Assembly: GCF_002964975.1 (NCBI RefSeq)
Contig: NZ_PSZM01000045.1
Span: forward strand, 62,001-126,000
DNA length: 64,000 bases
Reading direction: 5' to 3'
Origin: Apibacter adventoris
GTDB taxonomy: Bacteria; Bacteroidota; Bacteroidia; Flavobacteriales; Weeksellaceae
Shown piece after piece: positions 17,673 through 28,020 of this stretch (positions are counted from its first letter, which is position 1; each line of letters opens with the position of its first letter). The notes beneath the pieces were generated by a model. It had not been told where the DNA came from and did not search any database. It worked only from the letters and a program-made list of their open reading frames with translations. The position numbers and the translations under genes were made by a program.

Positions 17673-18920
17673 TTACTGAAATTTTATAGCCTTTATTGGG
17701 GTTATTTTAGAAATGAGGTAAGAAGGGATCAATAAAACCAAACCACTAATAAGTAAAGCTGATCCTGAAATAATGAGAATATGGAAAAAATTAATATATA
17801 CAGGCACTGTGCTTACATAATAATTTTCCGGATTTAACTTTATTATTTCAAAATATTTTTGGATATAAAGCAAAACTATAGCAATAATATTCCCTATTAT
17901 TAATCCTGGCAACATTATAAAAAGAGTGTAATTAATAAATATTTTTCTAATTTTTCTATTGGAGGCCCCTAGTGTTTTTAACATACCTATAGAATTAGTG
18001 CGCTCAATAATTAATATTAATAAAACCATTATTATATTAATTACGACTACTACCATCATAATGGTAAGAATAATAAGAATATTAGTATCAAAAATTTGGA
18101 TCCAGTCATTAATTTGTGAGAATGTGGTTGTTGCCTTTTCAGCAAAATTATTATATCCCACAAATTCTTCTATATTATTAAAAACGGAATCTAAATCCTC
18201 AATATCTTTAATATATATATCATAACCTCCTATATCTTCCCTATTCCATTTATTTAACTTCTGAATATGTTGTATATCACCTATTAGGAAAACATCATCT
18301 ATTTGTTTAATATCTGTTCTAAACAATCCTTTTAGTATAAACCTTCTGTATACAGGATCTTGATTTTCTTTAACAAAAAACATAATAAATGAAGAATTAA
18401 TATCTAAGTTTAATTCTTTAGCTATTTTTTCTGACATTATTACTTCATTACTAATCTCATTTACAGAGTATTGAGGGATAGACCCTTTAACCATAAATTT
18501 TTCAAACCTATCCCTATCAAAATCTGATGAAACCCCTTTCAATATAACTCCGGCAAAACTTGTTTGAGTTCGTATAACTCCACTTTTTGTAGCATATTCT
18601 TGAATTTTGGATACTTCACCATTCTCTTTTATATGATTTAACTGAACACTTTTTTTATTTAAACGGGAACTGTTGAATGAATTATTACTATCATAACTAC
18701 GAATTGTAATATGTCCGTTAAAATCGGCCATTTTCTGCTTAATTGCTTTTTTAGACCCTAATCCGATAGCTAAAGTTATTACCGATACAATAATACCAAT
18801 AGCTACCGCCGTCTGTCCAATACGAATAATGATCTGTGATAAATTTTTTTTATTACCTTTGGAAAAGGCAATTCTTTTTGATATGAACCAAGTAAAACCC
18901 AATTTTTCAATTTTCTTCAA
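17673..18920 (-). CDS. FtsX/LolE-type ABC transporter permease
   Basis: A 415-residue permease. It has an N-terminal membrane helix (about 33-55), an extracytoplasmic MacB-type domain (60-270), and three C-terminal helices (about 278-306, 329-352, 375-400) including the FtsX motif IIERTNSIGMLKTLGASNRKI. It resembles LolC/LolE proteins that release lipoproteins from the inner membrane. The ATPase subunit is not adjacent. The reading frame contains no ATG before residue 64, so the start must be non-canonical: TTG at 18920, or TTG six codons later. The 5' end overlaps, on the opposite strand, the start of the NamZ-like gene. Confidence 0.85.
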   Translation of the reverse strand: MKKIEKLGFTWFISKRIAFSKGNKKNLSQIIIRIGQTAVAIGIIVSVITLAIGLGSKKAIKQKMADFNGHITIRSYDSNNSFNSSRLNKKSVQLNHIKENGEVSKIQEYATKSGVIRTQTSFAGVILKGVSSDFDRDRFEKFMVKGSIPQYSVNEISNEVIMSEKIAKELNLDINSSFIMFFVKENQDPVYRRFILKGLFRTDIKQIDDVFLIGDIQHIQKLNKWNREDIGGYDIYIKDIEDLDSVFNNIEEFVGYNNFAEKATTTFSQINDWIQIFDTNILIILTIMMVVVVINIIMVLLILIIERTNSIGMLKTLGASNRKIRKIFINYTLFIMLPGLIIGNIIAIVLLYIQKYFEIIKLNPENYYVSTVPVYINFFHILIISGSALLISGLVLLIPSYLISKITPIKAIKFQ

Positions 18921-20196
18921 ATATACTTATTTGTTACTTATTTTTTTCTGTTTTTGTTTTATTTCCTTATCTGCACAGGACAAAAAAACTGTGGAAAAAT
19001 ATACAAATGAAAAAATTATTACGGGTGCTGATCAAGTAGATAAATACCTTCCTCTTCTTATAAATAAAAAAATTGCCATTGTAACTAATCAAACAGGAAT
19101 AGTGATGATACCGTATATATATAATGCAGATACAAACGGGGGGTGTGCTCGGGCTCAAGGAATAGACACTTTATCAATTATCGATTTTCTTATAACAAAA
19201 AAAATAAATATAAGTAAAATTTTATCCCCTGAGCACGGTTTTCGAGGAAATATAGATGCCGGAGAACAAATAAAGGATGAAATAGACCCAAAAACTAATA
19301 TAGAAATAATTTCTTTATACGGAGAAAATAAAAAACCAACCGCGAAGCAATTAAAAAATATTGATGTTATTCTATTTGATATTCAGGATGTAGGAGTAAG
19401 ATTTTACACCTATATTTCTACTTTACATTATGTTATGGAAGCAGCAGCTGAAAATAACATACCAGTGATTGTATTGGACAGACCTAATCCTAATGCTCAC
19501 TATATAGATGGACCTGTTTTAAAAGATGAATATCGTTCTTTTGTGGGTATGCATAATGTTCCAGTAGTTTATGGAATGACTATTGGTGAATATGCTTTAA
19601 TGATCAATGGTGAAAAGTGGTTGAAAAACAAAATTTCTTGTGACTTAACTATAATCAAACTTCAGAATTATAATCATAAGTTAAGATATTCTTTACCAAT
19701 AGCCCCCTCACCAAATTTGAAAACAGACCATGCCATAAATTTATATCCCAGCTTATGTTTTTTTGAAGGTACTAATGTAAGTGTTGGAAGAGGTACCGAT
19801 TTTCCTTTTGAAGTATTTGGTTCTCCATATAATTCAGCTTATTCTTATGAATTTATTCCTAAACCTAACCATGGAAATAAGAATCCTTTATATAATGGGA
19901 TGGGTTGTTACGGTCATGATTTGAGAAATACGCCTTTTCTTTCTGAAATAAACCTGGAATGGTTACTTACTATATATTATAATAGTACTAACAGTACAGA
20001 TTTACCTGCCGGATATTCTTTTTTTAATAAAAATATTTTATCAAATAAAAATATATTTTTTGATAAACTGGCTGGAACAAACCAATTAAGAGAACAAATA
20101 ATAGCCGGAAAATCTGAAAAAGAAATTAAAAAAACATGGAAAAAAGATCTTGATAAATTTAAAATTATACGTGAAAAATATTTACTTTACCCTTAA
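18883..20196 (+). CDS. Exo-N-acetylmuramidase NamZ-like protein (DUF1343)
   Basis: I place the start at the ATG at 18883, 18 codons inside the longest frame. From there the protein has a proper signal peptide (MNQVKPNFSIFF, then a hydrophobic core ending in FISLSAQ). The mature 400 residues match DUF1343/NamZ (GH171): LSPEHGFRGNIDAGEQIKDE, LFDIQDVGVRFYTYISTLHY, VLDRPNPN and EGTNVSVGRGTDFPFEVFGSP. NamZ enzymes release N-acetylmuramic acid from the non-reducing ends of peptidoglycan. The protein should act in the periplasm or outside. Its 5' end overlaps the permease gene head to head by 38 bp, so its promoter must lie inside that gene. Confidence 0.87.
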   Translation: MNQVKPNFSIFFKYTYLLLIFFCFCFISLSAQDKKTVEKYTNEKIITGADQVDKYLPLLINKKIAIVTNQTGIVMIPYIYNADTNGGCARAQGIDTLSIIDFLITKKINISKILSPEHGFRGNIDAGEQIKDEIDPKTNIEIISLYGENKKPTAKQLKNIDVILFDIQDVGVRFYTYISTLHYVMEAAAENNIPVIVLDRPNPNAHYIDGPVLKDEYRSFVGMHNVPVVYGMTIGEYALMINGEKWLKNKISCDLTIIKLQNYNHKLRYSLPIAPSPNLKTDHAINLYPSLCFFEGTNVSVGRGTDFPFEVFGSPYNSAYSYEFIPKPNHGNKNPLYNGMGCYGHDLRNTPFLSEINLEWLLTIYYNSTNSTDLPAGYSFFNKNILSNKNIFFDKLAGTNQLREQIIAGKSEKEIKKTWKKDLDKFKIIREKYLLYP

Positions 20197-20450
20197 TTTT
20201 AATCTAAAAATAAATTATAAAGGTCTATTAATTTAAAATTTAGAATAAAGGCTTATATTAACTATAAACAATAGAAACTACTACTCTCTATCACTTTAAA
20301 TGATAGTAAATAAAGAAGAGATATATTTTTTGAATTTAATGTATTTTTTATAAGACTATGAACGGTTATATATTTTAATTTTTCATCTCCTATTAGTTAC
20401 AGAATCTTCACTTAATGAAATAAACCTTTTTACCATACAATAAAGAAATA

Positions 20451-21113
20451 TTATTCTTCTAATAAATTATTTAAAAAATCATTTAAAGGTTGCATTTCTT
20501 TAAAAATTGAAGCAGCATAGTCAATAAAATTATCAGTAAATAATTTTTTATCGGAAAAGGATTTCATAACGTAAAAATTTTTTAGTTTCAAATATTCAGC
20601 AGCCGGATGATTCTTATCAAAACCATTAGGTACTCTTTTCAACATATTTTCTTCCATACATAAATTTCCAAATTCTTTTTTAAATTTTTCCTGATTGATA
20701 ATAGATTGAAATGTATCAAAATCTTCATAAATCCCTTTTCTTATTTTTTTTAATTCCTCAGGCATCAGCATATAATGTCCGCAGGTCAAAAAATTACCCT
20801 TTGGATCTATGTGAATATAATATCCAGCGTTTTTTTTATTTAAAACAGGACTAAATACAGCTCCAAAATGTGTTTTATAAGGAGTTTTATCTTGAGAAAA
20901 TCGAATATCTCTATAAATACGAAAAATACATTTTTTAGGTTGTAAATATTGAATATTCGGATCAAATTCGGACATAGCTGGAATAAGTTGTGAAACTAGT
21001 TTTTCAAAATCTGCACGAGATTGTTCGTACCAAGATTTATTCTCGGTAAACCATTCTCTGTTATTATTTTTTTGTAAAGTTTGTAAAAACTTATAAGTAT
21101 TTTTTTGTAACAT
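20451..21113 (-). CDS. DUF2461 family protein
   Basis: A 220-residue protein of the DUF2461/TIGR02453 family, recognisable from NNREWFTENKSWYEQSRADF near the N-terminus, KCIFRIYRDIRFSQDKTPYK and THFGAVF in the middle, and GYYIHIDPKG. No signal peptide or membrane helix is present. The family is widespread and has no experimentally secure function that I know of. A 254-bp gap with only a weak short hairpin separates it from the convergent NamZ-like gene. Confidence 0.87.
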   Translation of the reverse strand: MLQKNTYKFLQTLQKNNNREWFTENKSWYEQSRADFEKLVSQLIPAMSEFDPNIQYLQPKKCIFRIYRDIRFSQDKTPYKTHFGAVFSPVLNKKNAGYYIHIDPKGNFLTCGHYMLMPEELKKIRKGIYEDFDTFQSIINQEKFKKEFGNLCMEENMLKRVPNGFDKNHPAAEYLKLKNFYVMKSFSDKKLFTDNFIDYAASIFKEMQPLNDFLNNLLEE

Positions 21114-21246
21114 AATTAAATTATCTAAAATTAAAAACTAATTTATATTTCCAGTCAAAAAAATATACTCCATGTTAAAATTATTAAAATAAAAAAAATT
21201 ATAATTTACAAAAAATTATATGTGTGCATTTTTTACTTATTAATTA

Positions 21247-22779
21247 CTACTCCCATTCAATAGTAGCCGGAGGTTTCGATGAAATATCATAAGCCACTCT
21301 ATTAATACCTTTTACTTCATTAATAATTCTGTTAGAAACAATTTCTAAAAATTCGTAAGGTAATTTTGACCAAGTAGCCGTCATAAAATCTAAAGTATTA
21401 GCGGAACGAACAACTGCAGTATATTCATAAGTTCTTTCATCTCCCATAACACCAACTGATTTTACGGGAAGTAATACAACAAAAGCCTGATTTACTTTAT
21501 CATACAAATTATTTTTATATAATTCCTGTATAAAAATAGCATCAGCTTCCTGTAATATTTTTACTTTATCTTGATCTACTTCTCCTAATACACGAATTCC
21601 TAAACCTGGTCCCGGAAAAGGATGTCTATAAACTAATTCTTTAGGAATTCCTAATTCCATTCCAACTTTCCTAACTTCATCTTTAAATAATTCTCTTAAT
21701 GGTTCTAATAATTGAAATTTCATATTTTCAGGTAATCCTCCTACATTATGATGAGATTTTATAACTGCAGAGGGTCCTTTTACTGACTGCGATTCTATTA
21801 TATCCGGATAAATAGTTCCTTGGGCTAAAAAATCTACTCCTTTAATTTTATGAGACTCTTCGTCAAACACATGAATAAATTCATTTCCTATTATTTTTCT
21901 TTTCTTTTCTGGATTACTTATACCTTTTAGCTTTGAAAAAAATCTATTTTGTGCATTTACTCTTTTTATATTCATTTTAAAATGCTCACCATAAATTTTC
22001 ATTACCTGATCACCTTCATCTTTCCTTAATAAGCCTGTATCCACAAAAATACAAGTTAATTGTTCTCCTATTGCTTTATGTATCAATACTGCGGCTACAG
22101 ATGAATCTACTCCTCCGGAAAGCCCCAAAATTACTTTTTTATCCCCTACTTTTTCTTTTATTTTTTTTATTTCTGAATGAATAAAATCTGTTAGTTTCCA
22201 ATTTTTATGACATTTACAAATATCAAAAACAAAATTCTTTAATATTTCTGTTCCATATTCTGTATGTGAAACTTCCGGATGAAACTGAACGGCATAAATT
22301 TTATTTTTATCATTAGCTATGCAGGCAATTGAATGAGTAGATTTAGCAATTAATTCAAATCCGGGAGGCATAGTGGTTACTTCATCAAAATGACTCATCC
22401 AAATAGTTGATTTTTCTGGAATGCCCTGAATTAAAACATTTTGCTTTATTACTTTTAGTTCAGATTTTCCATACTCACCTTTAATACCTTTGGAAACATT
22501 CCCACCTAGTAATTTAGTTGTTAATTGCATTCCATAACAAATACCCAGAATGGGAATTCCCAACCGAAATATTTTTTCATCTATTAAGTGAGCCTCTTTG
22601 GCATTAACAGAAGAAGGTCCTCCAGAAAGAATAATTCCTTGAGGATTATGCGATATTATTTCTTCTATTGAAGTTTGAAAAGGTAAAATTTCCGTATATA
22701 CCCCAAATTCCCTTATCCTTCTACCAATTAATTGATTATATTGTGATCCAAAATCTAAAATTATTATTCCTTTTTCCAT
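21247..22779 (-). CDS. guaA: GMP synthase (glutamine-hydrolysing)
   Basis: A 510-residue two-domain enzyme converting XMP to GMP with glutamine and ATP. The N-terminal class I glutamine amidotransferase has Cys81 in LGICYGMQ and the His/Glu pair in [12 protein letters not shown]. The ATP-pyrophosphatase domain has the P-loop [13 protein letters not shown] (about 218-230), and the C-terminal dimerisation domain ends PPATIEWE, as expected. Length is normal. It is the purine biosynthesis branch enzyme and acts in the cytosol. The upstream gene on the same strand encodes an NtrC-type regulator, with a 69-bp gap. Confidence 0.98.
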   Translation of the reverse strand: MEKGIIILDFGSQYNQLIGRRIREFGVYTEILPFQTSIEEIISHNPQGIILSGGPSSVNAKEAHLIDEKIFRLGIPILGICYGMQLTTKLLGGNVSKGIKGEYGKSELKVIKQNVLIQGIPEKSTIWMSHFDEVTTMPPGFELIAKSTHSIACIANDKNKIYAVQFHPEVSHTEYGTEILKNFVFDICKCHKNWKLTDFIHSEIKKIKEKVGDKKVILGLSGGVDSSVAAVLIHKAIGEQLTCIFVDTGLLRKDEGDQVMKIYGEHFKMNIKRVNAQNRFFSKLKGISNPEKKRKIIGNEFIHVFDEESHKIKGVDFLAQGTIYPDIIESQSVKGPSAVIKSHHNVGGLPENMKFQLLEPLRELFKDEVRKVGMELGIPKELVYRHPFPGPGLGIRVLGEVDQDKVKILQEADAIFIQELYKNNLYDKVNQAFVVLLPVKSVGVMGDERTYEYTAVVRSANTLDFMTATWSKLPYEFLEIVSNRIINEVKGINRVAYDISSKPPATIEWE

Positions 22780-22848
22780 TACAATTTATACATTGAGTAT
22801 GTAAATAATTTTTATGCTACACTCGTATTGGTTTAATAATAAAATATT

Positions 22849-24027
22849 TTAACAAAAGCGTTTTACATCTTCGGGAGTTACAGGATTTCCTCCTAAGATA
22901 ATAAGCCTTTCTACTACATTACGTAATTCTCTAATATTTCCTGTCCAATCTAGATTTTGTAAGGTTTCTATTGCTTTTTTTCCAAATTCTTTAGGTTTAT
23001 TTCCTTGTTCTTCTGCAATTATTTTTGAAAAATGCTCAATAAGTAAGGGAATGTCTTCTTTTCTATCCTTTAAGGACGGAACTCTCAACTCAATTACTGA
23101 AAGTCTGTGAAATAAATCTTCACGAAAAGCTCCCATTTTTATTTGTTCTTTCAAATCTTTATTGGTAGCAGCTAAAACTCTTACATCTACAGATATTTCA
23201 CTATCACTACCTACTCGACTTACTTTTCCTTCCTGCAATACTCTCAATACCTTTGCCTGTGCAGAAAGGCTCATATCTCCAACTTCATCCAAGAATAAAG
23301 TTCCTTTGTGTGCTAGTTCAAATTTACCTTGTTTATCTTTTACAGCTCCGGTAAAAGATCCTTTCATATGTCCAAACAATTCACTTTCGATTAGTTCAGA
23401 AGGAATTGCCGCACAATTTACCTCAATCATTGGCATTGCTGCTCGTAAACTCTTTTCATGAATAGAATGAGCTACTAATTCTTTTCCTGTACCATTAGGG
23501 CCAGTAATTAATACTCTTGCATCTGTTGGAGCCACTTTATCTATTATAACTTTTATATCATCCAGTTTTTTGGATGTTCCTACCATTTCATATTTCTTGT
23601 TTACCTTTCTTTTCAAAATTTTGTTTTGACTTGAAAGTTTTTGATTTTCATGTATTAAATTTTTTTTATCTAGAGCATTTCTTACAGCACTTAACAATCG
23701 TCCTAAATCTGGAGGTTTGGAAATATAATCAAAGGCTCCTTTTTTGATACAATTTACTGCAATTTCTATGGTTCCATGCCCTGAAATCATAATAAAAGGG
23801 AGTGTAGGTTTATCTATCATTACAGCATTTAGTAATTCCTCTCCATCCATCTTAGGCATCTTTATATCACATAAAACCAAATCATAATCAAATTTACCTA
23901 TTAATTCTTTTGCTTCTACTCCATCCGCTGCTTCATCTACTTCAAAATCTTTATTCTCATCTAAGAGTATATTTTTTAATACTCTTCTTATTGTTTCTTC
24001 ATCTTCAACAATTAATATTTTTGCCAT
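22849..24027 (-). CDS. Sigma-54-type response regulator lacking a C-terminal HTH
   Basis: A 392-residue NtrC-family protein. The receiver domain (1-120) has phosphoacceptor Asp54 in LVLCDIKMP. The AAA+ domain (about 145-370) has Walker A GPNGTGKE, the sigma-54 contact loop GSFTGA (usually GAFTGA), Walker B TLFLDEVGD, and the sensor region TGNIRELRNVVERL. The protein stops at TPEDVKRFC, just after the AAA+ lid. Thus the Fis-type DNA-binding helix-turn-helix found in NtrC is absent. Similar short forms occur in Flavobacteriia. It may act on sigma-54 polymerase from solution or through a partner. No histidine kinase gene is adjacent. It is divergent from ribA. Confidence 0.9.
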   Translation of the reverse strand: MAKILIVEDEETIRRVLKNILLDENKDFEVDEAADGVEAKELIGKFDYDLVLCDIKMPKMDGEELLNAVMIDKPTLPFIMISGHGTIEIAVNCIKKGAFDYISKPPDLGRLLSAVRNALDKKNLIHENQKLSSQNKILKRKVNKKYEMVGTSKKLDDIKVIIDKVAPTDARVLITGPNGTGKELVAHSIHEKSLRAAMPMIEVNCAAIPSELIESELFGHMKGSFTGAVKDKQGKFELAHKGTLFLDEVGDMSLSAQAKVLRVLQEGKVSRVGSDSEISVDVRVLAATNKDLKEQIKMGAFREDLFHRLSVIELRVPSLKDRKEDIPLLIEHFSKIIAEEQGNKPKEFGKKAIETLQNLDWTGNIRELRNVVERLIILGGNPVTPEDVKRFC

Positions 24028-24169
24028 AAATTTTCATAAATTTCAGCTAATATACTGAATTTTAAATAAATTTCTAAGGTCATTTACTTATCAATGTTTA
24101 TATAATATCATTCTTTTGAACTTTTAATATCTGTAAGTTACTTCTAGTAAATAATAAATTAAATTATAG

Positions 24170-24177
24170 TAATTTTG
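24170..24177 (+). promoter_or_regulatory. -7 promoter box of ribA
   Basis: TAATTTTG, an exact TAnnTTTG box, 25 bases before the ribA start. Confidence 0.5.
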
Positions 24178-24201
24178 TAGCTAAGATAGTATATAAGGAT
24201 A

Positions 24202-24789
24202 ATGAAAAAACAGATAGAGGCAAAACTTCCTACGGAATGGGGTAAATTTACTATAATGGCTTACGCTGATAACGAAAATGATTGGATGCCTCATTTAGTA
24301 ATGGTAAGTGATAATACTGATTTTTCTAAAGATGTTAATGTAAGGATACATTCAGAATGTATAACCGGAGATTTATTCCATTCTAAAAAGTGTGACTGTG
24401 GTAAACAATTAGATGCTGCTATGAAATATATACACAAATATGGAGGAATACTTCTTTATTTAAGACAAGAAGGCAGAAGTATTGGTATTATTAATAAACT
24501 AAAGGCTTACAATTTACAAGATGAAGGAATGGATACAGTAGAGGCTAACCTTAAATTGGGATTCCCTGCTGATGCTCGTGATTTTTCAATTGCTACAGAT
24601 ATTCTTACAGATTTAGGAATAACATCTATAAACCTTCTTACAAATAATCCAGAAAAGATTAAATATATTGAAAAAAGCTATATTACATTAAAAAAAAGAA
24701 TTCCACTGGAAATATATCCTAATAAAGAAAATAAAAATTATCTTAAAACTAAAAAAGATTATTTTGGTCATTTTCTTGATCTAAAATAA
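24202..24789 (+). CDS. ribA: GTP cyclohydrolase II
   Basis: A 195-residue stand-alone GTP cyclohydrolase II, the first enzyme of riboflavin synthesis. The zinc ligands Cys53, Cys64 and Cys66 are visible in SECITGDLFHSKKCDCG. The catalytic region is QEGRSIGIINKLKAYNLQDE, in which the usual GRG is GRS (Ser93). NLLTNNPEKI and the C-terminal GHFL segment are typical. No RibB domain is fused. The gene is monocistronic, divergent from the NtrC-type gene, and converges with the transporter gene 27 bp away. Confidence 0.93.
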   Translation: MKKQIEAKLPTEWGKFTIMAYADNENDWMPHLVMVSDNTDFSKDVNVRIHSECITGDLFHSKKCDCGKQLDAAMKYIHKYGGILLYLRQEGRSIGIINKLKAYNLQDEGMDTVEANLKLGFPADARDFSIATDILTDLGITSINLLTNNPEKIKYIEKSYITLKKRIPLEIYPNKENKNYLKTKKDYFGHFLDLK

Positions 24790-24815
24790 TCTTTATAAAA
24801 TTAGTTTTATCCTTA

Positions 24816-26498
24816 TTAAAAAAATAATAATAAGATTAATTGAGCTGCCATAATTCTTAAAAATGTTGTCAATGGATATACGGTGGCATAAGTAATTGCC
24901 GGAGCATCTGAACCTGCCGATTGATTGGCAAAAGCTAATGCTGGGGGATCCGTTGAAGCTCCAGCCAACAATCCACAAATTTCTAAAAAGGTTAGTTTAT
25001 AAAAAAATCTAGCTATTAATGCTCCTAACAAAAGAGGAATTATGGTAATAAATATACCATATAACATCCAACTCAACCCAGGACCATTAGTCAAAGTATC
25101 CCAAAAATTTCCTCCAGCTCCTAAGCCTACACTTGCTAAAAATAAAACTATTCCTATTTCCCTAACCATTAAATTTGCACTATTAGATACATAAGGAGTT
25201 ACAGAAAAACGTCCTCCATATCTGCTTATCAAAATTGCTATAATTAAAGGTCCTCCTGCTAAACCTAATTTTACAGGAACCGGAATACCTGGAAAATGAA
25301 ATGGAATGCTTCCAATTAAAACTCCTAAAATAATTCCTAAAAAAAGTTCTGCTACATGCGGATGGCTTAATTCTTTTTTGGAGTTACCAAAATCTTTTGC
25401 TAAGGACATTACATCTGAATCTTCACCTATTGCCGTTATTAGATCACCAAACTGAAGTTTTGTATCTCCGTTAGGAATAAATTCAATTCCAGCACGCATA
25501 ACTCTTGAAATTGTAACACCATATTTACTACTTATTCCTAATTCAGATATTTTTTTAGAATAAGCAAATGGTTTGGTAATATTTATTTTAAGAGAGATAA
25601 CTTTTTTACTTATGTTCTGGGAAGATAAATCTATATCAACTTTTTTTCCAACAATACTTTCCAAGGCTTCATGTTCATCATTTGTAGTTACTACTAATAT
25701 TTTATCTCCTTTTTGTAGTAAATAATTTTTATTAGGAATTAATATCTGTTCACCATTCATTACTCTTGATACTACAAAATTAGATTTCAATATTTTCCAT
25801 AATACTCTTAATTCTTTACCTACAATAGCTGGGTTAGTTACTTCCAAAACAATTTTGCTTAATGTACTTCCTGTTTTATGTTTCCATGCATTTAACCTTG
25901 TTTCTGCTTCTATATTTACGTGAAATAACTTTTTCATAAACAACATGCTAAAAATAATACCCATGACTCCAAAAGGATAAGCAATAGCATATCCTGTTGA
26001 AAGGGTTTGCATATATGTCCCATGTTCTGAGTTATCTTGCACTAAATCTTTAATGGTTTGTTGTGCAGCTCCCAGTCCGGGAGTATTAGTTACTGCTCCC
26101 GACATAATTCCTACCATAGTTGTAATAGGAGTTTTTGTAATATAATGAATGAGGACAGTAACTATCCCACCAAATAAAACAATAATAATTGCTAATATAT
26201 TTAAAGTAATTCCTTCTTTTTTAAAAGAAGCAAAAAATCCCGGCCCCACTTGTAACCCAATAGTGTAAACAAAAAGAATTAATCCGAATTCTTTTATAAA
26301 ATGTAAAATATGTTCATTCACTACATAACCAAAATGGGAGACTAAAATCCCCATAAATAAAACAAATGTAATTCCGAAAGAAATTCCAAAGAATTTTATT
26401 TTTCCTAAAATTACTCCGACACAAATTACTACACTATAAATAAGCACCGTATAAGCAACAGATTCGTGGTTATTTAAAAGGTCATACAGCCATTCCAT
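24816..26498 (-). CDS. Aspartate:alanine exchanger family transporter with two TrkA-C domains
   Basis: A 560-residue inner-membrane protein with the AspT/YidE duplication. Five or six N-terminal helices (about 14-190) carry GAVTNTPGLGAAQQ, two regulatory RCK/TrkA-C domains cover about 205-290 and 295-375, and a second helical half (385-560) carries the matching motif GASTDPPALAFANQ. Members exchange aspartate for alanine or related dicarboxylates, though many have no known substrate. The internal pair of motifs shows that both halves are intact. It converges with ribA. Confidence 0.9.
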   Translation of the reverse strand: MEWLYDLLNNHESVAYTVLIYSVVICVGVILGKIKFFGISFGITFVLFMGILVSHFGYVVNEHILHFIKEFGLILFVYTIGLQVGPGFFASFKKEGITLNILAIIIVLFGGIVTVLIHYITKTPITTMVGIMSGAVTNTPGLGAAQQTIKDLVQDNSEHGTYMQTLSTGYAIAYPFGVMGIIFSMLFMKKLFHVNIEAETRLNAWKHKTGSTLSKIVLEVTNPAIVGKELRVLWKILKSNFVVSRVMNGEQILIPNKNYLLQKGDKILVVTTNDEHEALESIVGKKVDIDLSSQNISKKVISLKINITKPFAYSKKISELGISSKYGVTISRVMRAGIEFIPNGDTKLQFGDLITAIGEDSDVMSLAKDFGNSKKELSHPHVAELFLGIILGVLIGSIPFHFPGIPVPVKLGLAGGPLIIAILISRYGGRFSVTPYVSNSANLMVREIGIVLFLASVGLGAGGNFWDTLTNGPGLSWMLYGIFITIIPLLLGALIARFFYKLTFLEICGLLAGASTDPPALAFANQSAGSDAPAITYATVYPLTTFLRIMAAQLILLLFF

Positions 26499-26763
26499 AT
26501 ATAACTTTATTTAATGTCATAAAATTAAATTATTTAAGGCATAAATAAAAAATGATTCTCATCAGCTAAATACTTACTAATAGTTTAATTTTATTTTCTT
26601 ATTCTATAACTTATTGTTTCTCTTTCCCCTATCAAACTCATATTATTCTTATTTATTTACTAGATAATTTTTTATAATCAAAACTTCTATTTTTTACTTA
26701 ATATAGCTTTTTAAAGTATATTTATTTTCGCTTTTTCTTACATTTGAAAAAATAATTTAAAAT

Positions 26764-28011
26764 ATGCAGACAATATTATCAAATGAATGGCAAGAAAAAT
26801 TACTAAAAAGATTTTTAAAATATATAAGCTTTCACTCAACAAGTAAACCTGGCATTGATACAATACCCAGTACTGAAAAACAATGGAATATTGCCAAATA
26901 TTTATATGAAGAATTAAAAAATATAGGCGTAGAAGATGTCTCTATTGATAAAAATGGCTATGTTATGGGAAATATTCCTTCTAATAAAGATAAAAGTATT
27001 CCTACAGTAGGGTTTATAGCACACTATGATACATCTCCGGATTTTTCTGGCGAAAATGTTAAACCTAAAATATGGGAAAATTATGATGGTTCTGATCTAT
27101 TATTGAATAGTGAAACAAATTTTATTTTAAAAGTTTCTGAATTTCCTGAATTAAAAAACCATATAGGAGAAACTCTTATAACAACAGATGGAACAACTTT
27201 ACTTGGATCAGATGATAAGTCTGGTGTAGCAGAAATTGTTACAGCTGCTGAATATTTAATTTCTCATCCTGAAATTAAACATGGAAAAATAGCTATTGGC
27301 TTTACTCCTGATGAAGAAGTAGGAAAAGGGGCTGATTTATTTGATGTGAAAAAATTTAATGCTGACTGGGCCTATACTATGGATGGAGGGGAAGTAGGTG
27401 AACTTGAATTTGAGAATTTTAATGCCGGTGGAGCAACAATATCTATAATTGGAAAAAGTGTTCATCCTGGTTCTGCTAAAGGAAAAATGATTAATGCAGC
27501 CTTACTGGCTGTAGAATTCTCTAACCAAATGCCTCATAAGGAAACCCCTTCTACCACAGAAGGTTATGAAGGATTTTATCATTTAACACATATTTCGGGA
27601 AGTGTCGAAAAAGCAAAACTCCAATATATTATCAGAGATCATGATTTTAAAAAATATGAAAATAGAAAAGCTTTTATGATAGAAACGGCAGAAAAGCTTA
27701 ATAAAAAATATGGAGAAGGTGTTTTTCATATTGAAATAACAGATCAATATTTTAATATGAAAAAACAAATTGAAAATAAAATGTTTATTATTGATATTGC
27801 TGAAAAAGCTATGGAAAAAGCTAAGATAAAAGCCAATATTAAAGCTATTCGGGGAGGAACTGATGGAGCCAGATTGTCTTACATGGGATTACCATGCCCT
27901 AATATTTTTGCTGGAGGATTAAATTTTCATGGTCCATATGAGTTTGTACCTTTAGAATCTATGATTAAAGCCACAGAGGTTATTTTAAATATTGCAGAAA
28001 GCATTGAATAA
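26764..28011 (+). CDS. pepT: Peptidase T (tripeptide aminopeptidase)
   Basis: A 415-residue M20B zinc peptidase. Metal and catalytic residues are visible: His87 and Asp89 in IAHYDTSPD, the bridging Asp in LGSDDKSGVAEI, the Glu-Glu pair in FTPDEEVGKGAD, Asp in TMDGGEVGEL, and the C-terminal His in LNFHGPYEFVP. It removes N-terminal residues from tripeptides in the cytosol. A typical dimerisation domain occupies the middle (about 215-330). It is monocistronic and followed by a long palindromic terminator. Confidence 0.96.
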   Translation: MQTILSNEWQEKLLKRFLKYISFHSTSKPGIDTIPSTEKQWNIAKYLYEELKNIGVEDVSIDKNGYVMGNIPSNKDKSIPTVGFIAHYDTSPDFSGENVKPKIWENYDGSDLLLNSETNFILKVSEFPELKNHIGETLITTDGTTLLGSDDKSGVAEIVTAAEYLISHPEIKHGKIAIGFTPDEEVGKGADLFDVKKFNADWAYTMDGGEVGELEFENFNAGGATISIIGKSVHPGSAKGKMINAALLAVEFSNQMPHKETPSTTEGYEGFYHLTHISGSVEKAKLQYIIRDHDFKKYENRKAFMIETAEKLNKKYGEGVFHIEITDQYFNMKKQIENKMFIIDIAEKAMEKAKIKANIKAIRGGTDGARLSYMGLPCPNIFAGGLNFHGPYEFVPLESMIKATEVILNIAESIE

Positions 28012-28020
28012 AATCTAAGC

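Noticed and set aside
20290-20320. Short inverted repeat TATCA/TGATA in the NamZ-DUF2461 gap
   Set aside because: Arms of five bases with a seven-base loop are expected by chance in AT-rich DNA.
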